From: Hoylesella loescheii
GTDB taxonomy: Bacteria > Bacteroidota > Bacteroidia > Bacteroidales > Bacteroidaceae
Direction: 5' to 3'
DNA length: 64,000 nt
Assembly (NCBI GenBank): GCA_021531755.1
Contig: JADYUK010000002.1
Coordinates: 62,001-126,000 of the forward strand
Shown here piece after piece: positions 17,861 to 27,559 of the stretch (positions are counted from its first letter, which is position 1; each line of letters begins with the position of its first letter). The translations under genes and the position numbers were made by a program. The notes under the pieces were generated by a model. It was not told where the DNA came from, did not search any database, and worked only from the letters and a program-made list of their open reading frames with translations.

Positions 17861-19348
17861 TTATTTATTGTTCCAGAAAACAGGGACAGTAGGGTTCTTT
17901 GTCGCTGGGACGTTGTTGTTATACTGTGTTGAGCTTGATGCGTAGTCGAAGCGCTGGCGTAGCTGGCCTGCACCGACAGGAGCATAGACATTCTTCGGAG
18001 TGTGTATTGTGCCAGGGATGTAGGTTGATGGAACGGCGCTGAAGTTCTTCAGGTCAGAAGCGATGATTTCCTCTGCTGTCTGTCCGGAGAATGCGGGATA
18101 GCCGATGCGGCGCAGCTCACACCAAGCCTCGAAGCCCTGCATCGTTGTGGCGTAGTGTATCCACTTCTGTATGCCTATGTTCTTCATAGGGTTGTTGCTG
18201 TCGTAAGGGTAAGCCTCAGATGTCACTGCTGCACTCACGTCAGCCACTCCGGCAGTGGCGAATGATGCGGCGACGGCAGCCTCATACATGCTCTTTGCCT
18301 TTGCGTTGTCGCCTGCCTTGGCATAGTACTCGGCGAGGAAGAAGTCCACCTCAGCCACTGTCATGAGGTAAGCGGGCATATCGTAGCGGTAGTTAGGCTG
18401 TGCGAGGTCGGCGGTGTTTGTGCCTGCGAGCTCAGCTGAGAGGTTTGTACCGGAGACATTGCCTACCATGCCTTTCACACCGTCATACCAGTTAGCGTAG
18501 AGACGGGAGTCGTTGACGCCCTCGGCCTTTACGGTCGCTGTGATGTTGTAGTTGAGTGTGAGGTCGCTTGTGATGGTCTTTGACTCGGTGTAGAGCGGGC
18601 TGTATGAGCCTGATGCGTTCGACCAGCACTGGTCATAAACGACATCGCTTGTGATGAAGTTGTTCTCAGCGATGAGTGCTGCCACCTTTGCCTTTGTGTC
18701 CACGACACCGCTCTCGCGCATATAGAGCTTGAGGAGGATGCTGTTTGCGAACCTAATCCACTCGGCAGCATTGCCTGTTGTGGCTGTCGTCTTTCCGAAT
18801 GTCAGGTTGGCGCATACGCTGCTTGATGCTGTCGCGGCTGCCTTTGCCTCTTCCAGCTCGGCTATTATCCCGGCGTATACATCCTTGCCGTCGTCGTATT
18901 TTGGCTGTGTGTTATCGGTGAGTGCCTCTGAGTATGGAGTCTCTCCGTAGGCGTCGACAAGGAGCTGGTATGTGTAGGCGCGCAGCGCTGTAGCTGCAAG
19001 GAATGTTCCCGGCTCGTTCTCGCTCTGGCGGCGTACGACCTCCAGCTGCTGCAGCACACGTGAGTAGAGCTGTGAGTAAGAGCCCTGTGTGTTTGTCGCT
19101 GTCACCTCAAACTGTGAGTACTTGAGGTAGTTTGTGCATCCGGCGTTCTGTGCGTATATCTCAGCGTTGTATCCGCCATACATGTTGAATCCTACAGCGA
19201 CTGTCGCGGCGAGGTTCATCTCGGCGGTGGGTAGGATGTTGTCGTTGCTGGCGCTGCTGATGGCGTTAGGGTTGTCGTTGATGTCGAGCGAGCATGACGC
19301 GAGCCCCATAACCGCACAACTTGCCAGTGTTATGATTGTCTTCTTCAT
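17861..19348 (-). CDS. SusD/RagB family nutrient-binding lipoprotein
   Basis: A 495-residue lipoprotein (LASC, Cys19, followed by SLDINDNPNA, a common SusD start). TPR-like helical repeats and the C-terminal segment with KWIHYATTMQGFEAWCELRR are typical of the SusD-like superfamily (SusD-like_2 type). It forms the lid of the SusC pore and captures substrate. It starts 62 bp downstream of susC. No glycosidase gene accompanies the pair, so the substrate could be a peptide or other polymer. Confidence 0.93.
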   Translation of the reverse strand: MKKTIITLASCAVMGLASCSLDINDNPNAISSASNDNILPTAEMNLAATVAVGFNMYGGYNAEIYAQNAGCTNYLKYSQFEVTATNTQGSYSQLYSRVLQQLEVVRRQSENEPGTFLAATALRAYTYQLLVDAYGETPYSEALTDNTQPKYDDGKDVYAGIIAELEEAKAAATASSSVCANLTFGKTTATTGNAAEWIRFANSILLKLYMRESGVVDTKAKVAALIAENNFITSDVVYDQCWSNASGSYSPLYTESKTITSDLTLNYNITATVKAEGVNDSRLYANWYDGVKGMVGNVSGTNLSAELAGTNTADLAQPNYRYDMPAYLMTVAEVDFFLAEYYAKAGDNAKAKSMYEAAVAASFATAGVADVSAAVTSEAYPYDSNNPMKNIGIQKWIHYATTMQGFEAWCELRRIGYPAFSGQTAEEIIASDLKNFSAVPSTYIPGTIHTPKNVYAPVGAGQLRQRFDYASSSTQYNNNVPATKNPTVPVFWNNK

Positions 19349-19410
19349 TGTTTTCGTTTGTTTGATGTTTCTTGTTTTCCGGATTAAGACGGGGTGTGTG
19401 TCCCTGCGGT

Positions 19411-22400
19411 TTAGAACTTCACGTTAATGTTGAATCCAAACTTGCGGCATCCAGGGTTGCTATAGAGCTCGCCGAACTGGCCATAGAGGTCTGAGCCGTA
19501 TGATGATGTGTCAGGGTCTATGTAGCAGTTGCTTGCCGGTGTCCATGTGAAGAGGTTGTTGGCTACGAATGAGAGTCTCACTCCTGTCAGGTGGAGAGTG
19601 TGGAGCCACTTGGCGGGGAGGTCATATCCTACAGCGAGTGTGCGCAGCTTGATATATGTCTTGCTGACGAGGAGGTCGTTTGTGGATATGTTGCATCCGC
19701 CGTCATACCAGGTCTGGAGAGTGCCAGAGAAGGCGTCGATGATGTTGGTGTTCTCTACGTATCCGCCCTCGCCGTCGCTGACGACAGAGTTAGGCACGAT
19801 GAACGCGCGGCGGTCGTTGTACATGGTGTTGATGCCGTTTCCGGTGAATCCCATGAGGTTCTTTGTGCGTGAGAACATGTGTCCGCCGTAGTGTACGTCA
19901 AACTGTGCGGAGAGTGTGAGGCCCTTCCAGCGCAGTGTTGTGCCGAAACCGCCGGTCCACTGGTTCTGTGTTGACTTGCCGAGTGATACCACATCGTTTG
20001 TGCGGATAGGCAGACCGTCGCTTCCGCAGAGGATTTTTCCTGTTGCGGCGTCGTATGCCGGGTTGAGGCTGAGCTTGTCGTCGATGATGTCATACTTGAG
20101 GTTGTTGTTCGCGTCGACATACTGCTGCTCGTAGCCGTAGAGCTGTCCGAGAGGCTGTCCGACGACAGCTTTCATGGTCACAGCGTCGGCAGAGGTGGAG
20201 AAGCCGTTGATGGTGTATTCTCCGCCAAGCTCCTCTGGGAGCTCCTTAACCATGTTCCAGTTCTTCGAGAAGTTGGCGTTGATGTCCCACTGCCAGTCGC
20301 CTGTGCGCACTGGTGTGACGTTGAGAGCGAGCTCTATACCGTGGTTGTTCACCTTACCGAAGTTTGTCATGATATAGCTGTAGCCTGATGCAGGGTCGGC
20401 ATTGAGCTGCATGATCATGTCGCTTGTGGTGCGGTCATAGTATGATGCGTCGAGAGTGACACGGTTGTTGAGGAAGTGCAGCTCGGCGCCCAGCTCCCAT
20501 TCTGATGTCATCTCAGGCTTGAGGGTCTGTGAGCCCTTTGTCGCTGATGTCTTGAAGGCGTTGGTGCCGTTGCCCATAGGGAAGTTTATGGCGCTTGAGT
20601 TATAAGGCGTGTTGGCGAAGCCTGACACGAATGTGTCGTTAGTGAAGTATGGGTCGGCGTCGTTACCTGTCTTACCGAATGCGGCGCGCAGTTTTCCGTA
20701 GTTCATTATTGATGGGCTGATGACATCCTTCAGTGTCTCTGTGAAGAGCCAGCTGGCTGTTATGCCGGGGTAGAAGAAGCTGTTGTTGCCCTTTGGGAGA
20801 GTTGATGACCAGTCGTTACGTCCTGTTATGTCGAGGAACAGCTGCTCTTTCCATCCCACCTGGATATCGCCGAGCAGACCGATGAGACGGCGCTTTGACT
20901 GTCCCTCAGACGGTGTGTATGATGCCGCGTTGGCAAGGTCCCACCATCCAGAGGCTATTGTCAGCTGTGTGCCTGATGTTGTGAGGCGTGTGTAATAGCG
21001 CTCGTTGACGTTGAGGCCTGCTGTGATGTCGATGTCGAAGTCGCCAATCTTGCGCATGTAGTTGGCGAGGAAATCGTGGTTGAGCTCATAGCGGCGCTCG
21101 TAGCGTGCGTAGACAGAGCCGTCCTGCATGTTGTTGCCTGATGTCGTGGGGTTGTCGGCTGTAATCTTCGCCATGCCCTCCTTGATGTCGTAGTCAGAAT
21201 AGTCAAGGCCGAGACGGTATGTCAGGGTGAGGCCCTCAAGAGGAGTGATGTCGGCCTGCAGCTTGCCGAATATCTTCTTCTGGTTCAGCTCGCTGTAGTT
21301 GTTCTCGATAGCCCAGTAAGGGTTGGTGATGCCGTACTCTGTGAAGTAAGCGTCTGGAGTGTTGAACGGGTTAGTGAGGTCGCGCATGTCAGCGATGCTC
21401 ATGTTGCGTGGCATCTCGTAGAGACCGTCAATCATTGTCACGCCCTGGTCGGTCGGGACAGAGTTTGTCTTGGCGAGCGAGAGGTTCAGGTTGGATGATA
21501 GGCGCAGCCATGGTGTGGCCTGATGGCTTCCGCGCATACCGAATGTGTTGCGCTGGTACTTGTCCTTGTCGCTTGGGATGATGCCGTCCTCATTGACATG
21601 AGAGTAAGAGAGGTAGTATGTTGTCTTGTCTGAGTGGCCAGACATGTTGACGCTGTAGTTCTGCTGCAGGCCAGTCTCGAAGAAGTTCTTCACGTTGTCC
21701 TTCACAGCCTCAAACTTCTGCATCTGCTGTGAGTTGTCGTATATGGCACCGAAGACACGCCACTGTCCGTCCATCTCTGGGCCCCACGAACCGTTCTCGT
21801 CGAGAGTGCGTGAGCCGTTCCATCCCTGTCCGAAGACATCCTGCATCTGAGGCAGGTTAGCCACGCGGCTCCACTGCAGACCGGCGTTTGCCTCTATCTG
21901 GAACGATTTTGTTCCAGTCTTCGAGCCGTTCTTTGTTGTCACGAGGATGACACCGTTAGCGGCACGTGAGCCGTAGAGCGCTGTCGCTGCCGCACCCTTC
22001 AGGATTGTCATGCTCTCGATATCGTCCTGGTTGAGGTTGCTGACACCTGAGCCCATGACATTGTCGCCCATGGCGCTGCCTACGGCGTTGTTCACCATAG
22101 GAACACCGTCGACAACCCACAACGGCTCGTTGCTGCCTGTGATAGAGCTGAAGCTACGGATATTGACTGATGTGCTGCCGCCAGGGCCTGTCTGTGATGT
22201 GTTCACGCTGACACCTGCCACCTTGCCCGCAAGGGCCTCAGTGACGTTAGAGACAGGGACAGCCTTGAGGTCGCCCTCCTTCAGGTTTGCCGCCGCATAT
22301 CCTATTGTCTTCTGGCTTTTTGTCATGCCGAGAGCTGTCACCACAATCTCGTCGAGCATCTTCTCGTCAGTTGAAATCTGTATGAACATGCCATTCTTTG

Positions 22401-22647
22401 CGGCTGCCTGCTTTGTCTTCATTCCGATATATGAGAAGACAAGCGTCTCGCCTGGCTTTGCGTTGATGGTGAACTTACCGTTCACGTCGGTCACGGTGCC
22501 TTGGGTGGCACCTTTCACCTTCACACTCGCTCCGATGATGGGCTCATTGTCCGTCGCGGAGACCACTGTGCCGGTGATGGCTGTCTGTGCCCAGGCAGTT
22601 ATCGTGACTACCATGCACATAAGCATCATTGTGATTTTCCTTTTCAT
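19411..22647 (-). CDS. SusC/RagA TonB-dependent receptor
   Basis: A 1078-residue outer-membrane receptor. Signal peptide 1-20; carboxypeptidase-like domain about 22-98 (ITGTVVSATDNEPIIGAS, SYIGMKTKQ); plug with the SusC/RagA signature NIRSFSSITGSNEPLWVVDG; then the 22-strand barrel ending in a terminal Phe (FGFNINVKF). With SusD it imports a large substrate using TonB energy. First gene of a four-gene operon with its own promoter. No anti-sigma or HTCS regulator lies directly beside it. Confidence 0.95.
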   Translation of the reverse strand: MKRKITMMLMCMVVTITAWAQTAITGTVVSATDNEPIIGASVKVKGATQGTVTDVNGKFTINAKPGETLVFSYIGMKTKQAAAKNGMFIQISTDEKMLDEIVVTALGMTKSQKTIGYAAANLKEGDLKAVPVSNVTEALAGKVAGVSVNTSQTGPGGSTSVNIRSFSSITGSNEPLWVVDGVPMVNNAVGSAMGDNVMGSGVSNLNQDDIESMTILKGAAATALYGSRAANGVILVTTKNGSKTGTKSFQIEANAGLQWSRVANLPQMQDVFGQGWNGSRTLDENGSWGPEMDGQWRVFGAIYDNSQQMQKFEAVKDNVKNFFETGLQQNYSVNMSGHSDKTTYYLSYSHVNEDGIIPSDKDKYQRNTFGMRGSHQATPWLRLSSNLNLSLAKTNSVPTDQGVTMIDGLYEMPRNMSIADMRDLTNPFNTPDAYFTEYGITNPYWAIENNYSELNQKKIFGKLQADITPLEGLTLTYRLGLDYSDYDIKEGMAKITADNPTTSGNNMQDGSVYARYERRYELNHDFLANYMRKIGDFDIDITAGLNVNERYYTRLTTSGTQLTIASGWWDLANAASYTPSEGQSKRRLIGLLGDIQVGWKEQLFLDITGRNDWSSTLPKGNNSFFYPGITASWLFTETLKDVISPSIMNYGKLRAAFGKTGNDADPYFTNDTFVSGFANTPYNSSAINFPMGNGTNAFKTSATKGSQTLKPEMTSEWELGAELHFLNNRVTLDASYYDRTTSDMIMQLNADPASGYSYIMTNFGKVNNHGIELALNVTPVRTGDWQWDINANFSKNWNMVKELPEELGGEYTINGFSTSADAVTMKAVVGQPLGQLYGYEQQYVDANNNLKYDIIDDKLSLNPAYDAATGKILCGSDGLPIRTNDVVSLGKSTQNQWTGGFGTTLRWKGLTLSAQFDVHYGGHMFSRTKNLMGFTGNGINTMYNDRRAFIVPNSVVSDGEGGYVENTNIIDAFSGTLQTWYDGGCNISTNDLLVSKTYIKLRTLAVGYDLPAKWLHTLHLTGVRLSFVANNLFTWTPASNCYIDPDTSSYGSDLYGQFGELYSNPGCRKFGFNINVKF

Positions 22648-22777
22648 AAAACCATTTAATATTTAGTTAGACATTATTCCCTTTTCAGTGTTCATAGTGC
22701 TTTCTTTTTGGCTTGTTTACTGCCGTTATTCATGCCATTTGTAAAGCGTGTTTGTGTCTTTTGTAAAAATTTGACTG

Positions 22778-22785
22778 CAAAATTA
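22778..22785 (-). promoter_or_regulatory. -7 box of the susCD operon
   Basis: TAATTTTG on the minus strand, ~130 bases upstream of susC, inside an AT-rich stretch. 22786-23315 shows no supported gene. Confidence 0.6.
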
Positions 22786-23315
22786 ATAAAAACATATAAA
22801 TTAACATCTTTTCTTTCTTGAAAATATAAAATTAACATGTTTTCTTGATATATATCATTCCGGCGCAGTTCTTTTGATATATAAAAATAGTCAAAAAGGC
22901 ATCAAAAAGCCCTTATTTGTGTCATAAAGTCTGCATATTGGTGTTTGTAGGCTTCCATAAAGATAGGAAAACGGCTTTTGGGTGATATTACAAATGGTGT
23001 CCGGTGTATTCTTAAAATTCCTCAAAAACGCCATCGCCAGCTATGTCATGGAGTGTGTGAGGCGGCGTCAGGAATGATGAGCCCGAAGAGGCGGTAAATG
23101 GCAGCGGGCGGATATCTTGCTGATGCCATCCCCGAGTGCCGTCATCGGCTCCCACGCGAGGCGCGCTTATGCTTGTCACGCATCAGCCCTTTAGCCCGTC
23201 TCTCCTTTGCCATCATTGCCCCCAAGCAATCAGCCTCCACCATACAGACATCCACATCCTCACCCACAGTCTCAGGTTAAGGACTGTAAGCAGTGCGGAT
23301 GACACCGTCAAAGGC

Positions 23316-23360
23316 ACTGGATGACGCGCTCATCGAGTATCTTCGATGACCTCATCCAGT
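23316..23360. repeat. Nested 45-bp palindrome
   Basis: Outer arms ACTGGATGA / TCATCCAGT and inner arms TCATCGA / TCGATGA with only short spacers. There is no T run, so it is not a typical terminator. It may be a protein-binding or cruciform site. Confidence 0.6.
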
Positions 23361-23622
23361 ACCATTGGAGATATTGACGATATGGCAGAAAAACTGTAAG
23401 CAAACACCCCTCCGCAGGTTACAGACTGTAAGAGCGTGCCGTCCGCGCTCCCGTCCATCCCTCATCGTGGCGTGGCACACTACCTCAACCTCCCCCTCCA
23501 TGCCGTCAGCACGGCGCAGCCAAAGGGCGGCATGGCGCATGCTGGACATACTTCTGTCCATCAGCAGTGGCTCTCGCCCATAGGCATGGCGCATGCCTCG
23601 GCCACATTTTTCACGGCCATGG

Positions 23623-23654
23623 TTTGCGTATGTGGGAAAAAATGCCGATATTTG
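23623..23654 (+). promoter_or_regulatory. Candidate promoter of the zincin-like gene
   Basis: TTTG 23623-23626, 20 bases, GATATTTG 23647-23654 (one mismatch to TAnnTTTG). Predicted transcription start is only a few bases before ATG 23664, implying an almost leaderless message. Confidence 0.45.
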
Positions 23655-23663
23655 CATCCCGTA

Positions 23664-24521
23664 ATGGCTCACCACCACCACCGTGCCCTGTCCGTGCCAG
23701 CAGCTGCCCCGTCCATACTGGCCGCTGCACCGTCCACGCCGACCACCATGCAAACCGCCGCGGCGCTCCCTTACACCCCATCATTCACTATCCCAGACAT
23801 GATAACCCTCCTCGTCCCCACCATCATCACAGCCGCCGCAGAGACACTCATGAATGTCTCACACCATGGCCTCGTGACAGCACGCTACAGCTGGCGCCGC
23901 ACCCTCAACGCATGGGCCATAGACATGTCCATGGCGAGAGGCGGAGCCTTCCAGGTGGCTAACAAATGGACATACGGCATCATAAACTCCCTTGTAGGCA
24001 ATGTCATATCCCATGTCTGGAACATCCTCGGGCATGTCGACAGCGTGACATGGTATGGAGGCGTTATAGCCCTGTCAGGGGCGACACCGTCAAACAGCGC
24101 CATGACCGTCGGGCATTATGCCTTGGGACCCCGGCGGTATGTCGCCGACTGGCGCGACCATCTTTTCGTTCACGAGTACGGCCATTATCTGCAGAGCCTC
24201 GTCATGGGGCCGCTGTTCTTCCCCATAGTCGCCTTCCCCAGTCTTCTCAGCGCCATGGGGACATCGCGCCTATGTGGCATGCGCCATGAGGAGCGGTGGT
24301 TTGAGGCCGATGCCAGCCGTCGCGGCGCGCAACATTTCCTCTGCCGTAGGAGACGCCAGAAGGCCGAGGGCGTGGCGGCAGACGAGGGATGGCTGCAGAT
24401 GAGGGCATTCCGTAGAGGAGGGCCGACACCTTATGCCAACCCACGGACAGGCCTCCGGTGGCAGGACAAGATGTTCGCGACGTCAGCGCTGCGCATCGTT
24501 ATCTGGGATTTCGTCCTCTGA
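23664..24521 (+). CDS. Zincin-like protein with HEYGH motif
   Basis: From ATG 23664 the product has 285 residues. After a low-complexity His/Ala/Pro start comes a hydrophobic segment (about 46-60), then a conserved-looking core ending in HEYGH (170-174), a HExxH metalloprotease motif, followed by a hydrophobic stretch GPLFFPIVAFPSLL and RWFEADA, whose E214 could be the third zinc ligand. Similar HEYGH segments occur in Bacteroidetes hypothetical proteins and some RHS/toxin C-termini, as I recall them. The start is uncertain: the frame is open from 23436 and later Met codons exist at 23748 and 23799. A membrane-bound protease is the best guess. Confidence 0.6.
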   Translation: MAHHHHRALSVPAAAPSILAAAPSTPTTMQTAAALPYTPSFTIPDMITLLVPTIITAAAETLMNVSHHGLVTARYSWRRTLNAWAIDMSMARGGAFQVANKWTYGIINSLVGNVISHVWNILGHVDSVTWYGGVIALSGATPSNSAMTVGHYALGPRRYVADWRDHLFVHEYGHYLQSLVMGPLFFPIVAFPSLLSAMGTSRLCGMRHEERWFEADASRRGAQHFLCRRRRQKAEGVAADEGWLQMRAFRRGGPTPYANPRTGLRWQDKMFATSALRIVIWDFVL

Positions 24522-25020
24522 TGCCATGGCCAGAAGCCTCCTCCTGTAGCCCCGTGGCGAGCCTTCGGGGCAAGAGTGTGATTTGTTTTGCGCCATGCTC
24601 CGCCGTCAGTGTTCCTGCCTCTCCCCGTGCCGTGTGCTTCTCTTCCGTGTTACGGTATGCCGCAAGCCGGACAATGTCCTCCGCTCCCAGGCTGTCAATA
24701 ATCCTATATGATACAGCAGGATATACCATGTCATCGACCTTTCCGGGCAGATATTGTCACCTCTCTCAATTGCAAATAAAATACATATTTATAAATATTG
24801 TTTGGCGTGCCTGATATGGAAAAACAGGCTTCACATATACATATTTATATTTATAGTAAGTAAGCCGCTTATCCGGCAATAGTTTGTGATTTGTTAGAAA
24901 AGTATATGTGAGATGGGTAAAAATGTACAATTCTGGGGTATTTTTTACCATCATCGTTTAAAATCCTTAAATAATCGTCATATTTATGAAATATTTCTTG
25001 CAGGTTTAGGTTACATTTAT
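24522..25020. other. Intergenic, no gene seen
   Basis: GC content falls sharply from the zincin gene into an AT-rich stretch before the AraC-type gene. No ORF, repeat or structured RNA could be supported. Confidence 0.5.
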
Positions 25021-25028
25021 TATATTTG
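25021..25028 (+). promoter_or_regulatory. -7 box before the AraC-type gene
   Basis: TATATTTG, with TTTCTTG about 20 bases upstream. Confidence 0.6.
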
Positions 25029-25109
25029 CAAAGATTTTATAATTAAAGTGTTGTCATGATACTTTTTTGTACGTGACATACAAAATATATCAATACATCA
25101 ATAAACACC

Positions 25110-25520
25110 ATGAAGGAAAAAGAAGGGACAACCCGCCGCGCAAAGAAGTTCAACAGCGAGGAGCTGCTAAAGAATCTTGCAAAAGCTATGGAAGTAGACA
25201 AGCTTTTTTGCGACGTCAACCTCACCATTGAAAGCCTTGCCGACATGATGGGCACTAACCGTACTTATCTCTCCAAGACCATTAATGATAATTTCCAGAT
25301 GCCTTTCAGGCAGTGGCTGAACTCTTATCGTATCGAGCAGAGCATACAGTATATGCTCCACCATCCAGCTGCCAATCAGGAAGAGATTGCCAAGCACAGC
25401 GGTTTCCTCAGCGCATCGGCCTTCAACCATAAGTTCAAGGCTGTCACTGGCACATCGCCCCGCTTGTGGCTCGTGGAGATGTCAATAGGCAACAAGTTCA
25501 AGCTCGAGAAAGAAGACTGA
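25110..25520 (+). CDS. Stand-alone AraC-type DNA-binding protein
   Basis: A 136-residue protein made almost only of an AraC HTH pair: first helix-turn-helix LTIESLADMMGTNRTYLSKT, second NQEEIAKHSGFLSASAFNHKFK, ending with GTSPRLW. In Bacteroidetes this domain is usually the C-terminal part of a hybrid sensor or TPR protein; here there is no sensor domain. It may need a partner or act as a simple regulator. The next gene starts 5 bp after its stop, so the two are co-transcribed. Confidence 0.85.
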   Translation: MKEKEGTTRRAKKFNSEELLKNLAKAMEVDKLFCDVNLTIESLADMMGTNRTYLSKTINDNFQMPFRQWLNSYRIEQSIQYMLHHPAANQEEIAKHSGFLSASAFNHKFKAVTGTSPRLWLVEMSIGNKFKLEKED

Positions 25521-25525
25521 TAATA

Positions 25526-25975
25526 ATGAAAGGCATAGCCGAGTATCTCAGACGCATTGGCAAAGCACGCGGCTTTGGAATACAGTCACCATGGGCATTC
25601 CGTTTTGTGACAGAGGTAATCGGAGAGAAATGGCCTTATTATGCTTATGAAGATATCGACCGTATGTACACGACGCGTCGCGAGAGACGCTACAGGAAAC
25701 TCATGCTGCGTGTAAGGAACGATATCTACCCCAACAAACTTGTCGAGCGAGATATAAGTGAGATTGATGATGGCGTAATAGCCAATGATGCTGTCCTGTG
25801 TGGTGTGCATGGGGCTATTGTCGTCAGTGGCATATACCGTGACAAGAAGAGCCGTGAGGCTTGGGAGAAGATGAGGGAGAATCCTTGTATTGGTGTCACA
25901 TTCGATCTCTATGACCTCGCCATATGCTTCCTCGACACATCAATCTATAAGCAACATTATATCCTCAACTTCTGA
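25526..25975 (+). CDS. Shortened SAM-methyltransferase-family protein without its core
   Basis: A 149-residue product from ATG 25526, 5 bp after the AraC-type gene. The N-terminus (GFGIQSPWAFRFVTEVIGEK.., YYAYEDI) and the C-terminus (AIVVSGIYRDKKSREAWE.., VTFDLYDLAICFLD, KQHYILNF) match the two ends of a Bacteroidetes class I methyltransferase family of about 250 residues, as I know it. The Rossmann core with the SAM-binding glycine loop is absent and replaced by a short linker (about 55-80). It may be a non-catalytic remnant or partner. The frame is intact, which argues against simple decay. Confidence 0.65.
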   Translation: MKGIAEYLRRIGKARGFGIQSPWAFRFVTEVIGEKWPYYAYEDIDRMYTTRRERRYRKLMLRVRNDIYPNKLVERDISEIDDGVIANDAVLCGVHGAIVVSGIYRDKKSREAWEKMRENPCIGVTFDLYDLAICFLDTSIYKQHYILNF

Positions 25976-26114
25976 TATCCGGCCTTTGTACCGACGTAGA
26001 ATATTCCTGCCCCCACATGTGGTTAGGAATATATAACTGTGGCATGTTATAAAAGTCGAAAAAAGTTACATATTATTAAATGAGCAAGAAATAACGAAAA
26101 AATATCGTATATCT

Positions 26115-26146
26115 TTTGCTATATTTCAATAAAATGATTACTTTTG
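26115..26146 (+). promoter_or_regulatory. Promoter of the DUF2795-type gene
   Basis: TTTG 26115-26118, 20 bases, TACTTTTG 26139-26146: strong consensus. Confidence 0.8.
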
Positions 26147-26221
26147 CGCCACAATAAATAGAAGGCCGGCATCACGGCCGTAATACAAAGAATAACAAGT
26201 CAAAACAATAACTACAAAGCT

Positions 26222-26443
26222 ATGTATTGGACACTAGAACTCGCGTCAAAGCTGGAAGACGCTCCATGGCCAGCAACGAAAGAAGAACTCTTGGACTATG
26301 CTACCCGTACGGGCCTGCCTCTTGAGGTTATTGAGAATCTTCAGGAAATAGAGGATGAGGGCGATGTTTATGAGAATATTGAGGACCTCTGGCCTGACTA
26401 TCCTTCAAAGGAGGATTTCTTGTTCAACGAGGATGAATATTAA
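26222..26443 (+). CDS. Small acidic DUF2795-type protein
   Basis: A 73-residue acidic protein. WPATKEELLDYATRTGLP and the acidic tail EDLWPDYPSKEDFL match a small Bacteroidetes protein family annotated DUF2795. The function is unknown. A consensus promoter and own terminator make it a monocistronic, probably well-expressed gene. Confidence 0.8.
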   Translation: MYWTLELASKLEDAPWPATKEELLDYATRTGLPLEVIENLQEIEDEGDVYENIEDLWPDYPSKEDFLFNEDEY

Positions 26444-26531
26444 GGTGGTCCTGGTCTCTCATCCCGCTTATCTTAACCGCAGGGAGCAGACAGACCTGCC
26501 AAGCATATCCATGTGCGTAATATAATGAAAA

Positions 26532-26580
26532 CCAGTGGCCTGAGCATCTGACTGATGCTTGGGTCATTGGCTTTCTTCTT
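26532..26580 (+). terminator. Terminator of the DUF2795-type gene
   Basis: Long imperfect stem CCAGTGGCCTGAGCATC / GATGCTTGGGTCATTGG with a 5-base loop, followed by CTTTCTTCTTTT. Confidence 0.85.
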
Positions 26581-26723
26581 TTACGGGCTGACTATATACC
26601 AGAGGCTCTGCCCTACAACAATGCCAGGGACTGGAAAGACGAGGCAGGCTACATAGAATATCATCCGTTGGATATTATGATACTGAACGTATAAACCTAC
26701 ACACATACACCTTTTCAACCGTC

Positions 26724-27260
26724 ATGACGATACACATAGTGAGACACGGACAGACCGAGGAGAACAAGCTGAATATACTACAGGGCCATATGCCAGGCAC
26801 TCTGACAACACTGGGCAGGGAGCAGGTGGCACTCGCGGCAGACAGGCTCGCGGCGAAAGGCATAGCCTATAAGGCCATCGTCACGAGCGATTTGCGCCGT
26901 GCCCTTGACTCGGCAGAGATTATCGCCGCAAGGCTGCAGATGCCCATTGTGCCCATGAGGGAGCTGAGAGAGAGGGACTGGGGCAGATACACAGGAATGA
27001 CAGTCCATGAGGCGGCAAGCAAATACAAGAAAAGGAGACACTGGAAATTCCCCACAGACGACGCAGAGACAGACGAGGGAATACTCGGACGTGCCCACAG
27101 CGTGCTGCTCATGCTGGGCGAGATGTACGGCCCTGACGACGACATCATTGTCGTCACACACGGCCAGTTCGCGCGTAACATCATCGCCTCCCACCTGCAT
27201 TGCTCATATCATGAGGTCACACCGATGGTCAACGCTGAGATAAGGGAACTGCATATCTGA
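26724..27260 (+). CDS. Histidine phosphatase (phosphoglycerate mutase-like)
   Basis: A 178-residue cytosolic enzyme of the histidine phosphatase superfamily. The catalytic motif VRHGQTEEN starts near residue 5; SDLRRALDSAEII, ERDWGRYTG and the second histidine in VVTHGQFARN complete the site. Members include phosphoglycerate mutases, CobC and broad phosphatases; the substrate cannot be assigned. CobC-like alpha-ribazole phosphatase is conceivable in a cobalamin-using organism but nothing here proves it. Confidence 0.88.
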   Translation: MTIHIVRHGQTEENKLNILQGHMPGTLTTLGREQVALAADRLAAKGIAYKAIVTSDLRRALDSAEIIAARLQMPIVPMRELRERDWGRYTGMTVHEAASKYKKRRHWKFPTDDAETDEGILGRAHSVLLMLGEMYGPDDDIIVVTHGQFARNIIASHLHCSYHEVTPMVNAEIRELHI

Positions 27261-27559
27261 CGGCCCACCATGACGGGACACACTCTCATGGCATACTCTC
27301 CTTGAAAGCATGTGACGCCGCCGATGGCTCGATTGATATGCCTGACGACCACGGCCATCATGCGCCCCCTACATTCAGCCCATGGACATGAGGGTGGCGG
27401 CATACCCCGCACGCGCCCATTCACTTCCCCACAGTCTCACAGGCGCGCCATGACCCTACGGTGATTACGATAAAGACATACACAATTGCCGGTGTCTGGG
27501 AATTAGACGGAGTGAGTGGAGAGTACATACCCGGACAGCAATCATACCCTGGAGAATAT

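Noticed and set aside
22010..22666. 218-codon frame antisense to susC
   Set aside because: Shadow of the susC frame; no protein features of its own.
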